Of a DNA stretch of 64,000 bases, positions 48,164 to 56,337 are shown piece after piece (within the stretch, counting starts at the first letter, position 1; the number at the start of each line of letters is the position of its first letter). This DNA is from Pseudoxanthomonas winnipegensis (GTDB lineage: Bacteria > Pseudomonadota > Gammaproteobacteria > Xanthomonadales > Xanthomonadaceae), in assembly GCF_004283755.1 (NCBI RefSeq), contig NZ_SHMH01000004.1, positions 310,001-374,000 of the forward strand, written 5' to 3'. The translations under genes were made by a program, and so were the position numbers. The notes beneath the pieces are model-generated. The model saw only the letters and a list, made by a program, of their open reading frames with translations. It made no database searches and was not told the origin of the DNA.

Positions 48164-48856
48164 TCATGGCGCGCTCGCGGGCGCGCCGGTGTCGGGCAGG
48201 GCGGCGCGGATGCGCGCGCGCAGGCGCTCGGCGCGGCGGCGGATCTTGCGCCGGCCCAGCGCGCCGACCCAGCGCGAGAACGGCACGATCTCCTTGCCGG
48301 CCACCACCGACTTGGCGTCCACGCAGACCAGGCGCACGCCATCCCCGTCGGGCAGCACCAGCAGGTTGCCGGCGTTGAGGTCGAACAGCGGGATGCGATG
48401 GCGCAGCAGCCATTGCTCGAACACGCTCACCGCCGCGCACAGGGTCGCGGCCGGATAGCGCGGCGCCTCGAACAGCAGCGCATACAGGCTGGGCGCGTCG
48501 CCGCCTTCGGGCAGGGTCACCCGCTGGCAGCACAGGGCCTGGCCGTAGACGGTGCGGAACATGCCCAGCACGGTGGCCAGGTGCGGCGCCAGATCCTCGG
48601 CCGGGATGCGCGCGGAAAGCTGCAGCCAGGCGCGCAGCTCGGCGTGGTTCTCATCGCGCGCGGGCTTGCGCTGCGCGCGCCAGCGCGCCAGCCGCTGGCG
48701 CAGGCCCACGCGCGTGCGCTGCGCCGGCGGCAGCATGAATTTCAGGCACTGGCGCGTGTCGCGCCGGTCGATCACGCACACGCGGTTGGCGCCGCGGCCG
48801 ATCACGATCATGTGGTTCCAGGCCTGTCCGGGCCTGGGAGCGGCAGTGGTGTCCAT
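48164..48856 (-). CDS. YrbL-like kinase-fold protein
   Basis: A 230-residue protein with the kinase-like fold of the PhoP-regulated YrbL family. The most telling part is HRIPLFDLNAGNLLVL (about 150-165), where D and N match the HxDLxxxN catalytic loop of protein and sugar kinases, followed by LVCVDAKSV as a DFG-like metal site. The N-terminus (MIVIGRGANRVCVID) resembles a glycine-rich loop. Substrate and activity are unproven; relatives phosphorylate lipopolysaccharide or are orphan kinases. It lies 70 bp before the M2 peptidase on the same strand, possibly in one transcript. Confidence 0.78.
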   Translation of the reverse strand: MDTTAAPRPGQAWNHMIVIGRGANRVCVIDRRDTRQCLKFMLPPAQRTRVGLRQRLARWRAQRKPARDENHAELRAWLQLSARIPAEDLAPHLATVLGMFRTVYGQALCCQRVTLPEGGDAPSLYALLFEAPRYPAATLCAAVSVFEQWLLRHRIPLFDLNAGNLLVLPDGDGVRLVCVDAKSVVAGKEIVPFSRWVGALGRRKIRRRAERLRARIRAALPDTGAPASAP

Positions 48857-48902
48857 GCGCGTCCCCGAACGCGAAGAAGTGGGTCGTCGAAGCCGTGCGC
48901 CG

Positions 48903-49427
48903 TCAGTGCGGCAGGCCGCGCTGGGCCAGCCAGCGGCGCGCGTCCTCGGCGTCGTGCTGCATCCAGCCGGCGGTGGAGCCCATGCGGAACGAATAGCCCC
49001 ACGCGTCCATGTCGGCCATCAGCCGCGCGCGGCCCACGCCGGGCAGCTCGTCGGCCAGCACCACCTGCAGGTAGCAGGTGGCGTCTTCCTCGATGTCCGA
49101 ATCGGTGGCATCGGTGTGCACCAGCGCGCGCGCCTCGGGCGTGAGCACGATCAGGTGGCAGGCCTCGTGCAGCAGCGAGTGCACCGGCGTGTCGCCGCGC
49201 ACGTAGACGTTGTGCGCGATCACCCCGGCCTCCGGATCGCCCCAGAAGCTGCCCGGGATCGGCACGCCGTCGGGCACCCGGTGCAGCACCAGGTCGAAGC
49301 GCGCCAGCAGCGCGGCCAGCGTGTCGAACGGCAGTTCGTCCACGCGCAGCACCGTGGCCATGGCCGCCTCGCTGCCGGGCGGCGGGGAGGAATCGGAAGC
49401 GGGCAGGGCGTTGTGCGGGGACGACAT
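48903..49427 (-). CDS. hypothetical protein with HExxH metalloprotease-like motif
   Basis: A 174-residue protein. Residues about 80-130 contain LHEACHLIVL, an HExxH motif, followed 24 residues later by EEDATCYLQVV, where a glutamate could be the third zinc ligand as in IrrE/ImmA-type peptidases. There is no signal peptide. I mark the ATG at 49427; one at 49361 (MATVLRVDE), preceded by GAGG, is equally plausible and would give 152 residues. It lies downstream of minE on the same strand, separated by a hairpin, so it may be expressed separately. Peptidase activity is inferred from the motif only. Confidence 0.7.
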   Translation of the reverse strand: MSSPHNALPASDSSPPPGSEAAMATVLRVDELPFDTLAALLARFDLVLHRVPDGVPIPGSFWGDPEAGVIAHNVYVRGDTPVHSLLHEACHLIVLTPEARALVHTDATDSDIEEDATCYLQVVLADELPGVGRARLMADMDAWGYSFRMGSTAGWMQHDAEDARRWLAQRGLPH

Positions 49428-49448
49428 GGGGGCGGTGCTTGTGCGCAA

Positions 49449-49472
49449 GGCGCGGGCATGGCGGCCCGCGCC
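49449..49472 (-). terminator. hairpin after minE
   Basis: An 8-bp perfect stem GGCGCGGG/CCCGCGCC with an 8-base loop lies within 10 bp of the minE stop codon. It has no proper U tract (TTGCG), so it may end only part of the min transcripts. Confidence 0.45.
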
Positions 49473-49480
49473 GGGTTGGA

Positions 49481-49735
49481 TCAGGCCTTGCCTTCGGGCA
49501 GGGCCACCGAGATGTCCAGCACGTCGTGATCGCCTTCCTTGAGCAGGTCGACCTTGACCGCGTCGGCGTCGATGTTGACGTACTTCTTGATCACTTCCAG
49601 CAGCTCGCGCTGCAGCAGCGGCAGATAGTCCGGCCCGCCGCGCTGGGTGCGCTCCTGGGCGATGATGATCTGCAGACGGTTCTTGGCCGTCTCGGCGGTG
49701 TTCTTCTTGGCCTTGAGGAAATCGAACATGCCCAT
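49481..49735 (-). CDS. minE: cell division topological specificity factor MinE
   Basis: An 84-residue protein of typical MinE length. The amphipathic membrane-binding N-terminus is [20 protein letters not shown], the MinD-contact helix [20 protein letters not shown] follows, and the dimer-forming topological domain is [17 protein letters not shown] and [12 protein letters not shown]. It stimulates the MinD ATPase and drives Min oscillation. I choose the ATG at 49735 (MGMFDFL), 3 bp from the minD stop. An in-frame TTG at 49741 is less likely. It is the last gene of the minCDE operon. Confidence 0.95.
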   Translation of the reverse strand: MGMFDFLKAKKNTAETAKNRLQIIIAQERTQRGGPDYLPLLQRELLEVIKKYVNIDADAVKVDLLKEGDHDVLDISVALPEGKA

Positions 49736-49737
49736 GC

Positions 49738-50547
49738 TCAACCTCCGAACAGCTTGCTGAAGAAGCCCTTCTTCTCCGTTGTGGTGAAGCGCATCGGGCG
49801 GTCTTCGCCCAGCAGGCGCGCCACCGCATCGTCGTAGGCCTGGCCGGCCGGGGATTCCAGATCCAGGATCACCGGCTCGCCCTTGTTGGAGGCGTTGAGC
49901 ACATCGCCCGACTCGGGGATCACGCCGATGGTCTTCAGGCCCAGGACCTCTTCCACGTCCTTGATCGAGAGCATTTCGCCTGTCTCCACGCGCGCCGGGT
50001 TGTAGCGCGTCAGCAGCAGGTTGGGCTTGAGCGTGCCGCCCTGTTCGGCCTTGCGGGTCTTGGAATCCAGCAGGCCCAGGATGCGGTCGGAGTCGCGCAC
50101 CGATGACACTTCCGGATTGACCACCACGATCGCCTTGTCGGCGAAGTACATCGCCAGGAAGGCGCCCTTCTCGATGCCGGCCGGCGAGTCGCAGACCACG
50201 AAGTCGAAGCCGTCGGCGTCCAGGTCCTTGAGCACCTTCTCCACGCCTTCGGTGGTCAGGGCGTCCTTGTCCCGGGTCTGCGAGGCGGCCAGCACGTACA
50301 GCGTGTCGAAGCGCTTGTCCTTGATCAGCGCCTGCTTGAGCGAAGCCTCGCCCTGGGTGACGTTGATGAAGTCGTACACCACGCGGCGCTCGCAGCCCAT
50401 GATCAGGTCCAGGTTGCGCAGACCCACGTCGAAGTCGATGACGGCGACCTTCTTGCCGCGCCGGGCCAGGCCGACGGCCAGGCTGGCGCTGGTGGTGGTC
50501 TTGCCTACGCCGCCCTTGCCGGACGTGACGACGATGATCTCAGCCAA
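49738..50547 (-). CDS. minD: septum site-determining ATPase MinD
   Basis: A 269-residue ParA/MinD ATPase. The deviant Walker A box is [10 protein letters not shown] (from residue 9), the switch I region [13 protein letters not shown] and Walker B-like [13 protein letters not shown] follow, and the C-terminal membrane helix is [11 protein letters not shown]. It recruits MinC to the membrane and oscillates with MinE. The start is TTG (50547), with AGGAG upstream at good spacing, giving [12 protein letters not shown], which matches the family N-terminus exactly. No ATG or GTG fits. MinC's stop is about 80 bp upstream. Confidence 0.96.
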   Translation of the reverse strand: MAEIIVVTSGKGGVGKTTTSASLAVGLARRGKKVAVIDFDVGLRNLDLIMGCERRVVYDFINVTQGEASLKQALIKDKRFDTLYVLAASQTRDKDALTTEGVEKVLKDLDADGFDFVVCDSPAGIEKGAFLAMYFADKAIVVVNPEVSSVRDSDRILGLLDSKTRKAEQGGTLKPNLLLTRYNPARVETGEMLSIKDVEEVLGLKTIGVIPESGDVLNASNKGEPVILDLESPAGQAYDDAVARLLGEDRPMRFTTTEKKGFFSKLFGG

Positions 50548-50630
50548 TGGTGTTCTCCTGGGAAATGTGAAATGCGGTGGAGCGTTGCCATGTTGCGGGA
50601 ACGGCCCGGCGAGGGGCCATCGGTGCCGCG

Positions 50631-51392
50631 CTAGGTCTGCGCGGCGATGTTCAGCTGTCCGTCCTCCAGCCACACCTGCACGGGCTTGCCGTGCAGCGCG
50701 CGCGGGACGTCGTCCAGCACCTTGTAGTGGCCGGCCACGGCGACCAGTTCGGCGTGGAAGGCGCTGCAGAAGATGCGCGCGTCCTCGTTGCCCTGGGCAC
50801 CGGCCAGCGCGCGCCCGCGCAGCGGGCCGTAGATGTGGATCGAGCCGTCGGCGATGACCTCGGCGCCGGCACCGACCGAGGTCAGCACGGTCAGGTCGCG
50901 CTGCTCGGCATAGATCTGCTGGCCCGAGCGCACCGCGGTCTTGAGCACCATGCCGGGCTGGGCGACGGTCTTGGGCTTGGGCGGCTCCGGGGCGGGCGGG
51001 GGAGGCGGAGGCGGCGGCGCGGCCTGGACCGGTTCGCTGCGCTCGTACTGGGCGCGGAACTTGGCCAGCAGCGGCAGGCCGAGCTGTTCGGCCAGCGCTT
51101 CTATCTCGGCCGTGCCGTAGGCCAGGGCCACCGGTAGCACGCCGGCGCCGGTCAGGCCGTCGACCAGCGCCCGGGCGGTGGTCAGGTCCGGGGCCTGGAT
51201 CAGGCCGCCGAAGTCCACGATCACCGCGGCGCGGCCGAACAGCTTGGGCGCGCGGTCCACGCGCTCGCGCATCTCGCGCACCAGCGCGGCCACGTCCAGC
51301 GTGCGCACGCGCAGGTTGGCGATGCCGACCTGGCCGATCTTCAGTTCGCCGGCCTGCTCGTAGTTGGGTGTGGTGGGGGACGGGCTGCTCAC
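50631..51392 (-). CDS. minC: septum site-determining protein MinC
   Basis: A 253-residue division inhibitor. The N-terminal FtsZ-binding domain covers about 10-105 (LKIGQVGIANLRVRTLDV; VIVDFGGL), then a proline-rich linker of about eight consecutive prolines (near 125-132), then the beta-helical C-terminal domain that dimerises and binds MinD (VRSGQQIYAEQRDLTVLTSV; GSIHIYGPLRGRALAGA). The start is GTG (51392), overlapping the stop of the upstream GNAT gene (GTGA), so translation is coupled to that gene. MinD follows about 80 bp later. Confidence 0.94.
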   Translation of the reverse strand: MSSPSPTTPNYEQAGELKIGQVGIANLRVRTLDVAALVREMRERVDRAPKLFGRAAVIVDFGGLIQAPDLTTARALVDGLTGAGVLPVALAYGTAEIEALAEQLGLPLLAKFRAQYERSEPVQAAPPPPPPPPAPEPPKPKTVAQPGMVLKTAVRSGQQIYAEQRDLTVLTSVGAGAEVIADGSIHIYGPLRGRALAGAQGNEDARIFCSAFHAELVAVAGHYKVLDDVPRALHGKPVQVWLEDGQLNIAAQT

Positions 51393-51985
51393 GCGTTGCT
51401 CGCCCCCTGCGCGCCGGCGGGGGTGAAGGCGCGGGTGCGCGTCCACGGGGTCTGCGGCAGCTTGCCGCCGTAGGTCTCCAGCACCCAGGGATAGCTGCAC
51501 AGCTCCTTCATCAGCATGCTGGCGCGGACCTTGACGCCGGCCATGACGTGCTGGCCGACCTCGCGGAAGCCGAAGCTGCCATGGAACAGCAGCGCCGAGT
51601 CGGCGCCGTGGTCCAGGAACACCTCGCAGGCCAGCTGCGGGTAGCGCAGCTCGGCATAGCTCTGCACATCGGCATAGAAGGCCCGGCCCACGCCGCCGCC
51701 GCGGCGGCGGCTGGCCACCACGATGCGGTCGATATAGAAGAAGGCCGGATAGCGCTCCTGGAACCAGCGGTAGTTGCTGCTGTCGTGCTCCTGGCCGGCG
51801 CCGAAGCCGACCAGGAAGCCGGCCAGGTTGCCATCGCGCTCGGCGACGCGGAAATACTCGGCCCGCTCGTAGAACTCGTGCACACGGGCGCTGTCCAGCG
51901 GCAGGATCGCCAGACCAGCGTTGTTGTTCAGGGCCAGGACGGAATCCAGCTCGCGCTCGCGCACGTCGCGGATGACGATGGACAT
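51389..51985 (-). CDS. GNAT family acetyltransferase, first gene of the min operon
   Basis: A 198-residue acetyltransferase. The start IVIRDVRERELDSVLALNN is a standard GNAT N-terminus, and the CoA-binding loop is VVASRRRGGGVGRAFYADV (about 90-108), followed by FLDHGADSALLFHGSFGFREVG. It overlaps minC by 4 bp (GTGA), so it is cotranscribed and translationally coupled with the division inhibitor. The biological reason for the coupling is unknown; it may be chance gene order or an acetylation link to division. The acceptor substrate cannot be read from the sequence. Confidence 0.85.
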   Translation of the reverse strand: MSIVIRDVRERELDSVLALNNNAGLAILPLDSARVHEFYERAEYFRVAERDGNLAGFLVGFGAGQEHDSSNYRWFQERYPAFFYIDRIVVASRRRGGGVGRAFYADVQSYAELRYPQLACEVFLDHGADSALLFHGSFGFREVGQHVMAGVKVRASMLMKELCSYPWVLETYGGKLPQTPWTRTRAFTPAGAQGASNA

Positions 51986-52134
51986 CGGGCTTCAACTCCG
52001 GGGGAAAACTGCGCCCGACACCGCCGGGGCGGGCCGATTATCGCATGGGTGGCTGGCCGCTGCGGCAGGTCGGATGCGCGCAGGCATGACTTCAGGCCGG
52101 GTCGCGGGTCGCGGCGCGCCCGTAAGATGCCGCC

Positions 52135-53370
52135 ATGCTCGGACGAATCGCCCACACCCGCCTGTTGCGTGCCGCCGGGCTCTACACCTGGGCGCTGGTC
52201 GGCATTCCCATCGTGCTCAACGCCTGGTTCCTGCCGCCCTCGCGCGGGGCCGAGGGCGCCAGCCTGAACGTGCCGATGTCGCTGCTGGCCTATCTGGCCT
52301 TCGGCCTGTGCTACTGGCTGGCCACCCGCACCCTGCACGAGCGCCCGCCGCAGCATCACAGCCTGTCCAGCGTGCTGTTGCTGCTGGTGATGATCTCCTC
52401 GGCCGTGGCGGTGGGCTTCTATACCCGCACCGGCCTGGGCGCGCTGCTGCTGGCGGTGGTGGCCGGCGTGCTGCCGTGGATGCTGGAGCTGCGCTGGGCG
52501 GTGCTGTGGCTGATGTTCGCCCACGTGCCGCTGGTGCCCTCGTTCATGGCGCTGGACGACTTCAACTTCTGGGAGTCTGTGTTCCAGTCCTCCTTCTATG
52601 TGGGCTTCGCCGCCTTCGTGCTGGTCACCGCCTATGTGGCGCGGCAGCAGGCCCAGGCGCGCGAGGAGCAGCGCCGGCTCAATGCCGAGCTGCGCGCCAC
52701 CCGCGTGCTGCTGACCGAGAGCGCGCGCGTCAACGAGCGCACCCGCATCTCGCGCGAGCTGCACGACCTGCTCGGCCACCACCTCACCGCGCTCAGCCTC
52801 AACCTGGAAGTGGCCAGCCACATCACCGAGGGCCGGGCTCAGGAGCATGTGCGTCAGGCGCATACCCTGGCGCGGCTGCTGCTCAACGACGTGCGCGAGG
52901 CGGTCAGCCAGCTGCGCGAGTCCGGCTCGATCGACCTGGCCGCCACCCTGCGCCCGCTGGCCGAGCACGTACCCTCGCTGCACATCCACCTGGACCTGCA
53001 CGAGCCGTTGACCCTGGAGGATCCCGAGCGCGCCCACGTGCTGCTCCGCTGCGCCCAGGAGATCATCACCAACGCCGTGCGCCATGCCGCGGCGCGCAAT
53101 CTGTGGATCCGCTGCCGGCGCGAGGGCGCCGAGCTGGTGATGGACGCGCGCGACGACGGCCGCGGCGCGGCCGAGCTGATCGGCGGCAACGGCCTGCGCG
53201 GCATGCGCGAGCGCCTGCGTCAGTATGGCGGCCAGCTGCAGCTGGACACCGCGCCGGGGGCGGGCTTCCGCCTGGCCCTGCGCCTGCCGGCGGCCAGCGA
53301 CGATCCGCTGCTGTCCGGCCCGCTGACGCCGGCCTCGGCGCCCCTGATTTCTTCCGGAGAACTTCCATGA
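52135..53370 (+). CDS. sensor histidine kinase, DesK/NarX-type (HisKA_3)
   Basis: A 411-residue membrane kinase. Five or six membrane segments (about 14-165) are followed by a coiled stretch, the HisKA_3 dimerisation domain with phospho-acceptor H210 (SRELHDLLGHHLTAL), and the HATPase_c domain (EIITNAVRHAAARN; DARDDGRGAAELIGGNGLRGMRERL, in two parts). There is no periplasmic sensor domain, so it probably senses the membrane itself, as DesK does. Its stop overlaps the start of the regulator gene by 4 bp, so the two form a coupled pair. Its target genes are not obvious here. Confidence 0.92.
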   Translation: MLGRIAHTRLLRAAGLYTWALVGIPIVLNAWFLPPSRGAEGASLNVPMSLLAYLAFGLCYWLATRTLHERPPQHHSLSSVLLLLVMISSAVAVGFYTRTGLGALLLAVVAGVLPWMLELRWAVLWLMFAHVPLVPSFMALDDFNFWESVFQSSFYVGFAAFVLVTAYVARQQAQAREEQRRLNAELRATRVLLTESARVNERTRISRELHDLLGHHLTALSLNLEVASHITEGRAQEHVRQAHTLARLLLNDVREAVSQLRESGSIDLAATLRPLAEHVPSLHIHLDLHEPLTLEDPERAHVLLRCAQEIITNAVRHAAARNLWIRCRREGAELVMDARDDGRGAAELIGGNGLRGMRERLRQYGGQLQLDTAPGAGFRLALRLPAASDDPLLSGPLTPASAPLISSGELP

Positions 53371-54008
53371 TCCGCGTCTGCCTGGTCGACGACCAGAACC
53401 TGGTCCGCCAGGGCATCCGTTCGCTGCTGGCCCTGGACGACGGCATCGAGGTCGTCGGCGAGGCCGCCGACGGCCGCCAGGCCGTCGAGCTGATCCCGCA
53501 GGTCCGCCCCGACGTGGTCCTGATGGACATGCGCATGCCGGTGATGTCCGGGCTGGAGGCGCTGCAGGCGCTGGCCCGCGCCGGCCAGCTGCCGCCCTCG
53601 ATCATCCTGACCACCTTCGATGACGACCAGCTGGTGCTGGCCGGGCTCAAGGCCGGCGCCAAGGGCTATCTGCTCAAGGACGTCTCGCTGGAACAGCTGG
53701 TCGGCGCCATCCGCACCGTGGCCGAAGGCGGCTCGCTGGTGCAGCCGGCGGTGACCCAGCGCCTGCTCTCGGGCCTGGAGCACATGCGCAACGAGTTCGT
53801 CAGCCTCGACCGCCCGGACCCGCTGACCGACCGCGAGACCGAGATCCTGCGCCTGATGGCCTCGGGCTTCTCCAACAAGGAGATCGCCAATTCGCTGGGC
53901 GTGGCCGAGGGCACGATCAAGAACCACGTCTCCAACATCCTGTCCAAGCTGGGGGTGCGCGACCGCACCCGGGCGGTGCTGAAGGCCTTCGAGCTGCAGC
54001 TGGTCTGA
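53367..54008 (+). CDS. response regulator, NarL/LuxR family
   Basis: A 213-residue regulator. The receiver domain (about 1-120) has the acidic pocket D8/D9, phospho-acceptor D54 (VVLMDMRMPVMSG), T in ILTTF and K in AKGYLLKD. The output domain (about 148-210) is a LuxR-type helix-turn-helix (LTDRETEILRLMASGFSNKEIA; VAEGTIKNHVSNILSKLGVRDR, in parts). The ATG overlaps the kinase stop (ATGA), so this is the partner of the preceding kinase. It is followed by a 660-bp repeat-rich gap, so it ends the operon. Confidence 0.94.
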   Translation: MIRVCLVDDQNLVRQGIRSLLALDDGIEVVGEAADGRQAVELIPQVRPDVVLMDMRMPVMSGLEALQALARAGQLPPSIILTTFDDDQLVLAGLKAGAKGYLLKDVSLEQLVGAIRTVAEGGSLVQPAVTQRLLSGLEHMRNEFVSLDRPDPLTDRETEILRLMASGFSNKEIANSLGVAEGTIKNHVSNILSKLGVRDRTRAVLKAFELQLV

Positions 54009-54060
54009 GGCAGAGGGGCCAACGGGCCTTTCCCCACACGCCGCCGACATCCCCCGCCAC

Positions 54061-54147
54061 CGTCATTCCCGCGAACGCGGGAATCCAGGGACTTCGGGGC
54101 TCTACCGCGTGAGGGTCCATAGATTCCCGCTTTCGCGCGAACGACGG
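54061..54147. repeat. ATTCCCGCG-type repeat pair (family C)
   Basis: The left copy CGTCATTCCCGCGAACGCGG begins a palindrome; the right copy GATTCCCGCTTTCGCGCGAA closes it in inverted orientation. The spacing and layout match the pair at 35908-35991. Confidence 0.8.
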
Positions 54148-54262
54148 CTTTCTTGTTAGCCGTTCTGTCCAGCTTCGGGGAACGCAGGCGCGCCCATTCA
54201 GCTCCGGCCTTCGCCTTGAGTTGGCAGGTCTGCAAAAGAGCATGAGCCCGCACCAAGCCCCC

Positions 54263-54325
54263 GTGGGAGCCGCCATGCGGCGATGAGGCTTCCCCGGTAA
54301 AGCCCTTCGCCGCCATGGCGCCCAC
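54263..54325. repeat. GTGGGAGCCGCC palindrome (family A)
   Basis: A 63-bp element with the same arms and centre as those at 31846 and 40166 but with small deletions in both arms (CGCCATGCGGCGATG, CCATGGCGCCCAC). It directly abuts a family B pair. Confidence 0.8.
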
Positions 54326-54327
54326 CT

Positions 54328-54404
54328 GTAGAGCAGCGGAGCTTGCTCCGCTGGGGCCTCCCCCACGAACCGAACGAAGAGCAGCGGAGCGAGCTCCGCT
54401 CTAC
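54328..54404. repeat. GTAGAGCAGCGGAGC repeat pair (family B)
   Basis: Inverted copies GTAGAGCAGCGGAGCTTGCT...and AGCGGAGCGAGCTCCGCTCTAC, about 30 bp apart. It resembles the pair at 40017-40089, with an extra AGC insertion in the left arm. Confidence 0.8.
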
Positions 54405-54668
54405 AGGCAGGCCGCTGCGAGATTTGAGGAGACAGTTGCTCCCACAGGGCCAGTCTCCGACCGCGCCACCACACCGCACAGGCGCCCTTCGACAGCGCTC
54501 ACACTCCAGCTGGTATGCCCTTGGTCTGTTAAGACTTCGTTCTCGCGGCAGAAGGCAATGATTCCGGTGCATTTTTCGGCTGACCGTCTCGATCCAAGCC
54601 TGCTACGATTCAGGACTGACTTGTTCCTTAACCCCCCATGGCCTCTCACCGGCCCCGGAGACCGCTGA

Positions 54669-55832
54669 ATGACCCGTTTGCTCGAGTTCTTGATCGCCCT
54701 GGCGCTGGTATTGGCGCTGTTCCTGGTCATCGGCGTGGTCCTGCCGTCCCATCGGCACCTCGAAGGAAGCGTGGAAAGCAACCGCAAGATGACCATCGTG
54801 TACGACACGGTGAACAACGTGCGGCGCCTCAAGGATTGGAGCCTGATGCTGCCGGGTGACCCGGCCCACCTGAAGTATTCCGGCGGTGCCGATGGCAACG
54901 TCGGCAAGGGCGCCAAGGTCGAGTTCACCTCGGACGTGGCCAGCGCCTGGAAGAGCGGCAGTTGGGAAATCACCGACAGCCAGGCCCCGCCCGCTGGCGG
55001 CGGCCCGGCCAAGGTGGTCTATGCGATCGTCGACCAGACCCCGGGCAGCAACAAGTCCTCGGAGATCAACCTGACCCCGACCGGCCGCAACAACCGCAAC
55101 GTGCGTATCAGCCAGTCCTATGACGTGGACTACGGCTGGAACCTCTACGGCCGCTTCCTGGGCATGTACATCAAGAGCCAGATCGGCGACTCGCTCGATG
55201 CCGGCCTGGCCAAGCTCTCGTCCAACCTGGCGACCATCCCCAACTTCGACTATCGCGTCGAAGGGACCAAGCTGACCGACCTGAAGATCACCGAGGTCCC
55301 CGCCGAGAACCTGCTGGTGGTCAACGCCGGCAGCATCGAGCGCAGCAACGACGCGATCAAGAAGTCGATCCTGGCCAACCAGGAGTGGATCAAGCGCGTG
55401 ATGGACGCCAACGACCTGGAGCCCGCCGGTCCGTTCCGCATCGTCACCACGGAACTGGCCACGCAGACCTACACCTTCGACGTGGTCCAGCCGGTCCGCA
55501 AGAAGGGCGGCGCGGCCAAGGCCGACGACGCCAAGACCGACGATGCCGCCGCGGCGACGCCGGCGCCGGCGGGCGATGCGGCGCAGCTGCAGGTCAAGAC
55601 AGCCGGGACCCCGGTGACCTACGTGCACACCGATGCGCACCAGGCCGCCACCGCCAAGTACACCGGCTACATGTCCGAGCTGGACGCCGCCCGCAACGGC
55701 CTGCGTGCCTGGGCGCTGACCAACGGCCATGCCATGACCGACCGTCCGTACGAGACCTGGAACAGCGGCGTGGACAAGTCGTTCACCGACGAGAGCTCCA
55801 CCTACGACATCTACTGGGCGATCAAGTACTGA
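54669..55832 (+). CDS. membrane-anchored SRPBCC/polyketide-cyclase-like protein
   Basis: A 387-residue protein with one N-terminal membrane segment (LLEFLIALALVLALFLVIGV). Residues about 35-190 fit an SRPBCC (START-like) domain: TIVYDTVNNVRRLKDWS, GVGKGAKVEF-like and NVRISQSYDVDYGWNLYGRFLG. The C-terminal half (about 200-385) resembles a GyrI-like effector-binding domain, interrupted by an Ala/Asp/Lys-rich linker (about 275-305). The ligand is unknown. GGAG precedes the ATG. A strong terminator follows within 40 bp of the stop, so the gene is monocistronic. Confidence 0.8.
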   Translation: MTRLLEFLIALALVLALFLVIGVVLPSHRHLEGSVESNRKMTIVYDTVNNVRRLKDWSLMLPGDPAHLKYSGGADGNVGKGAKVEFTSDVASAWKSGSWEITDSQAPPAGGGPAKVVYAIVDQTPGSNKSSEINLTPTGRNNRNVRISQSYDVDYGWNLYGRFLGMYIKSQIGDSLDAGLAKLSSNLATIPNFDYRVEGTKLTDLKITEVPAENLLVVNAGSIERSNDAIKKSILANQEWIKRVMDANDLEPAGPFRIVTTELATQTYTFDVVQPVRKKGGAAKADDAKTDDAAAATPAPAGDAAQLQVKTAGTPVTYVHTDAHQAATAKYTGYMSELDAARNGLRAWALTNGHAMTDRPYETWNSGVDKSFTDESSTYDIYWAIKY

Positions 55833-55870
55833 TCGCCGGCGCCTGACGGGCGCCCGCTTCGATGTCCACG

Positions 55871-55909
55871 CGCCGCGCCTTCGCATCCCGAAGGCGCGGC
55901 GTTTTCATT
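55871..55909 (+). terminator. rho-independent terminator of the SRPBCC gene
   Basis: A perfect 13-bp stem CGCCGCGCCTTCG/CGAAGGCGCGGCG with a 5-base loop is followed by TTTTCATTT. It lies 38 bp after the stop codon. Confidence 0.92.
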
Positions 55910-55947
55910 TGCGGCCGGCGTGGCCGCGCCTTGCACAGGGGTGTCGC

Positions 55948-56313
55948 ATGATCCTGCTTCGTTCGCCCGTTCCCTCACCGCTGGCGGCCATCGGTGCGGT
56001 GCTGTGTGCGCTGTCCATCGGCCTGGCCGCCTACGCCGCCCACGGCGTGGCCGACGCCAAGGCGCAGGCCGCGCTGCAGAGCGCCTGCCTTTACGGTTTC
56101 GGCCATGGCATCGCGCTGGCGGCCCTGGCGCCGCGCGCCCGGCGCGCGCTGGGCCAGTGGGCGCTGCGCCTGCTGCTGGTCGGCACGCTGCTGTTTTCCG
56201 GCAGCATCGCCGCGCACCATCTGGCCGGGGTCAGCAGTGGGCTGGCACCGGCGGGCGGGGTGGCGATGATGCTGGCCTGGCTGCTCTGGGCGGTGGACGT
56301 GCTGCGGCGCTGA
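55948..56313 (+). CDS. DUF423 family membrane protein (YgdD-like)
   Basis: A 121-residue protein with four membrane segments. The pattern matches DUF423: IGAVLCALSIGLAAYAAHGV (about 14-33), the central YGFGHGIALAAL, LLVGTLLFSGSIAAHHLAGV and a C-terminal segment with PAGGVAMMLAWLL. Function unknown. It starts at the ATG at 55948, with AGGGG upstream. Its stop is 24 bp from that of the convergent VanY-like gene. Confidence 0.87.
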   Translation: MILLRSPVPSPLAAIGAVLCALSIGLAAYAAHGVADAKAQAALQSACLYGFGHGIALAALAPRARRALGQWALRLLLVGTLLFSGSIAAHHLAGVSSGLAPAGGVAMMLAWLLWAVDVLRR

Positions 56314-56337
56314 GGGCGCCGCGCCGGGTGCCGGCCC

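Larger units (their letters stand above)
54009..54668. other. repeat-rich intergenic stretch
   Basis: About 660 bp with no gene that I accept. It contains three kinds of palindromic repeat in a row: family C (54061-54147), family A (54263-54325) and family B (54328-54404), then about 260 bp of unique leader for the SRPBCC gene. Confidence 0.65.

Noticed and set aside
52135-54008. Assigning the two-component pair as DesKR
   Set aside because: The domain layout fits DesK/DesR, but no fatty-acid desaturase or other target gene is adjacent, so only a family-level call is made.
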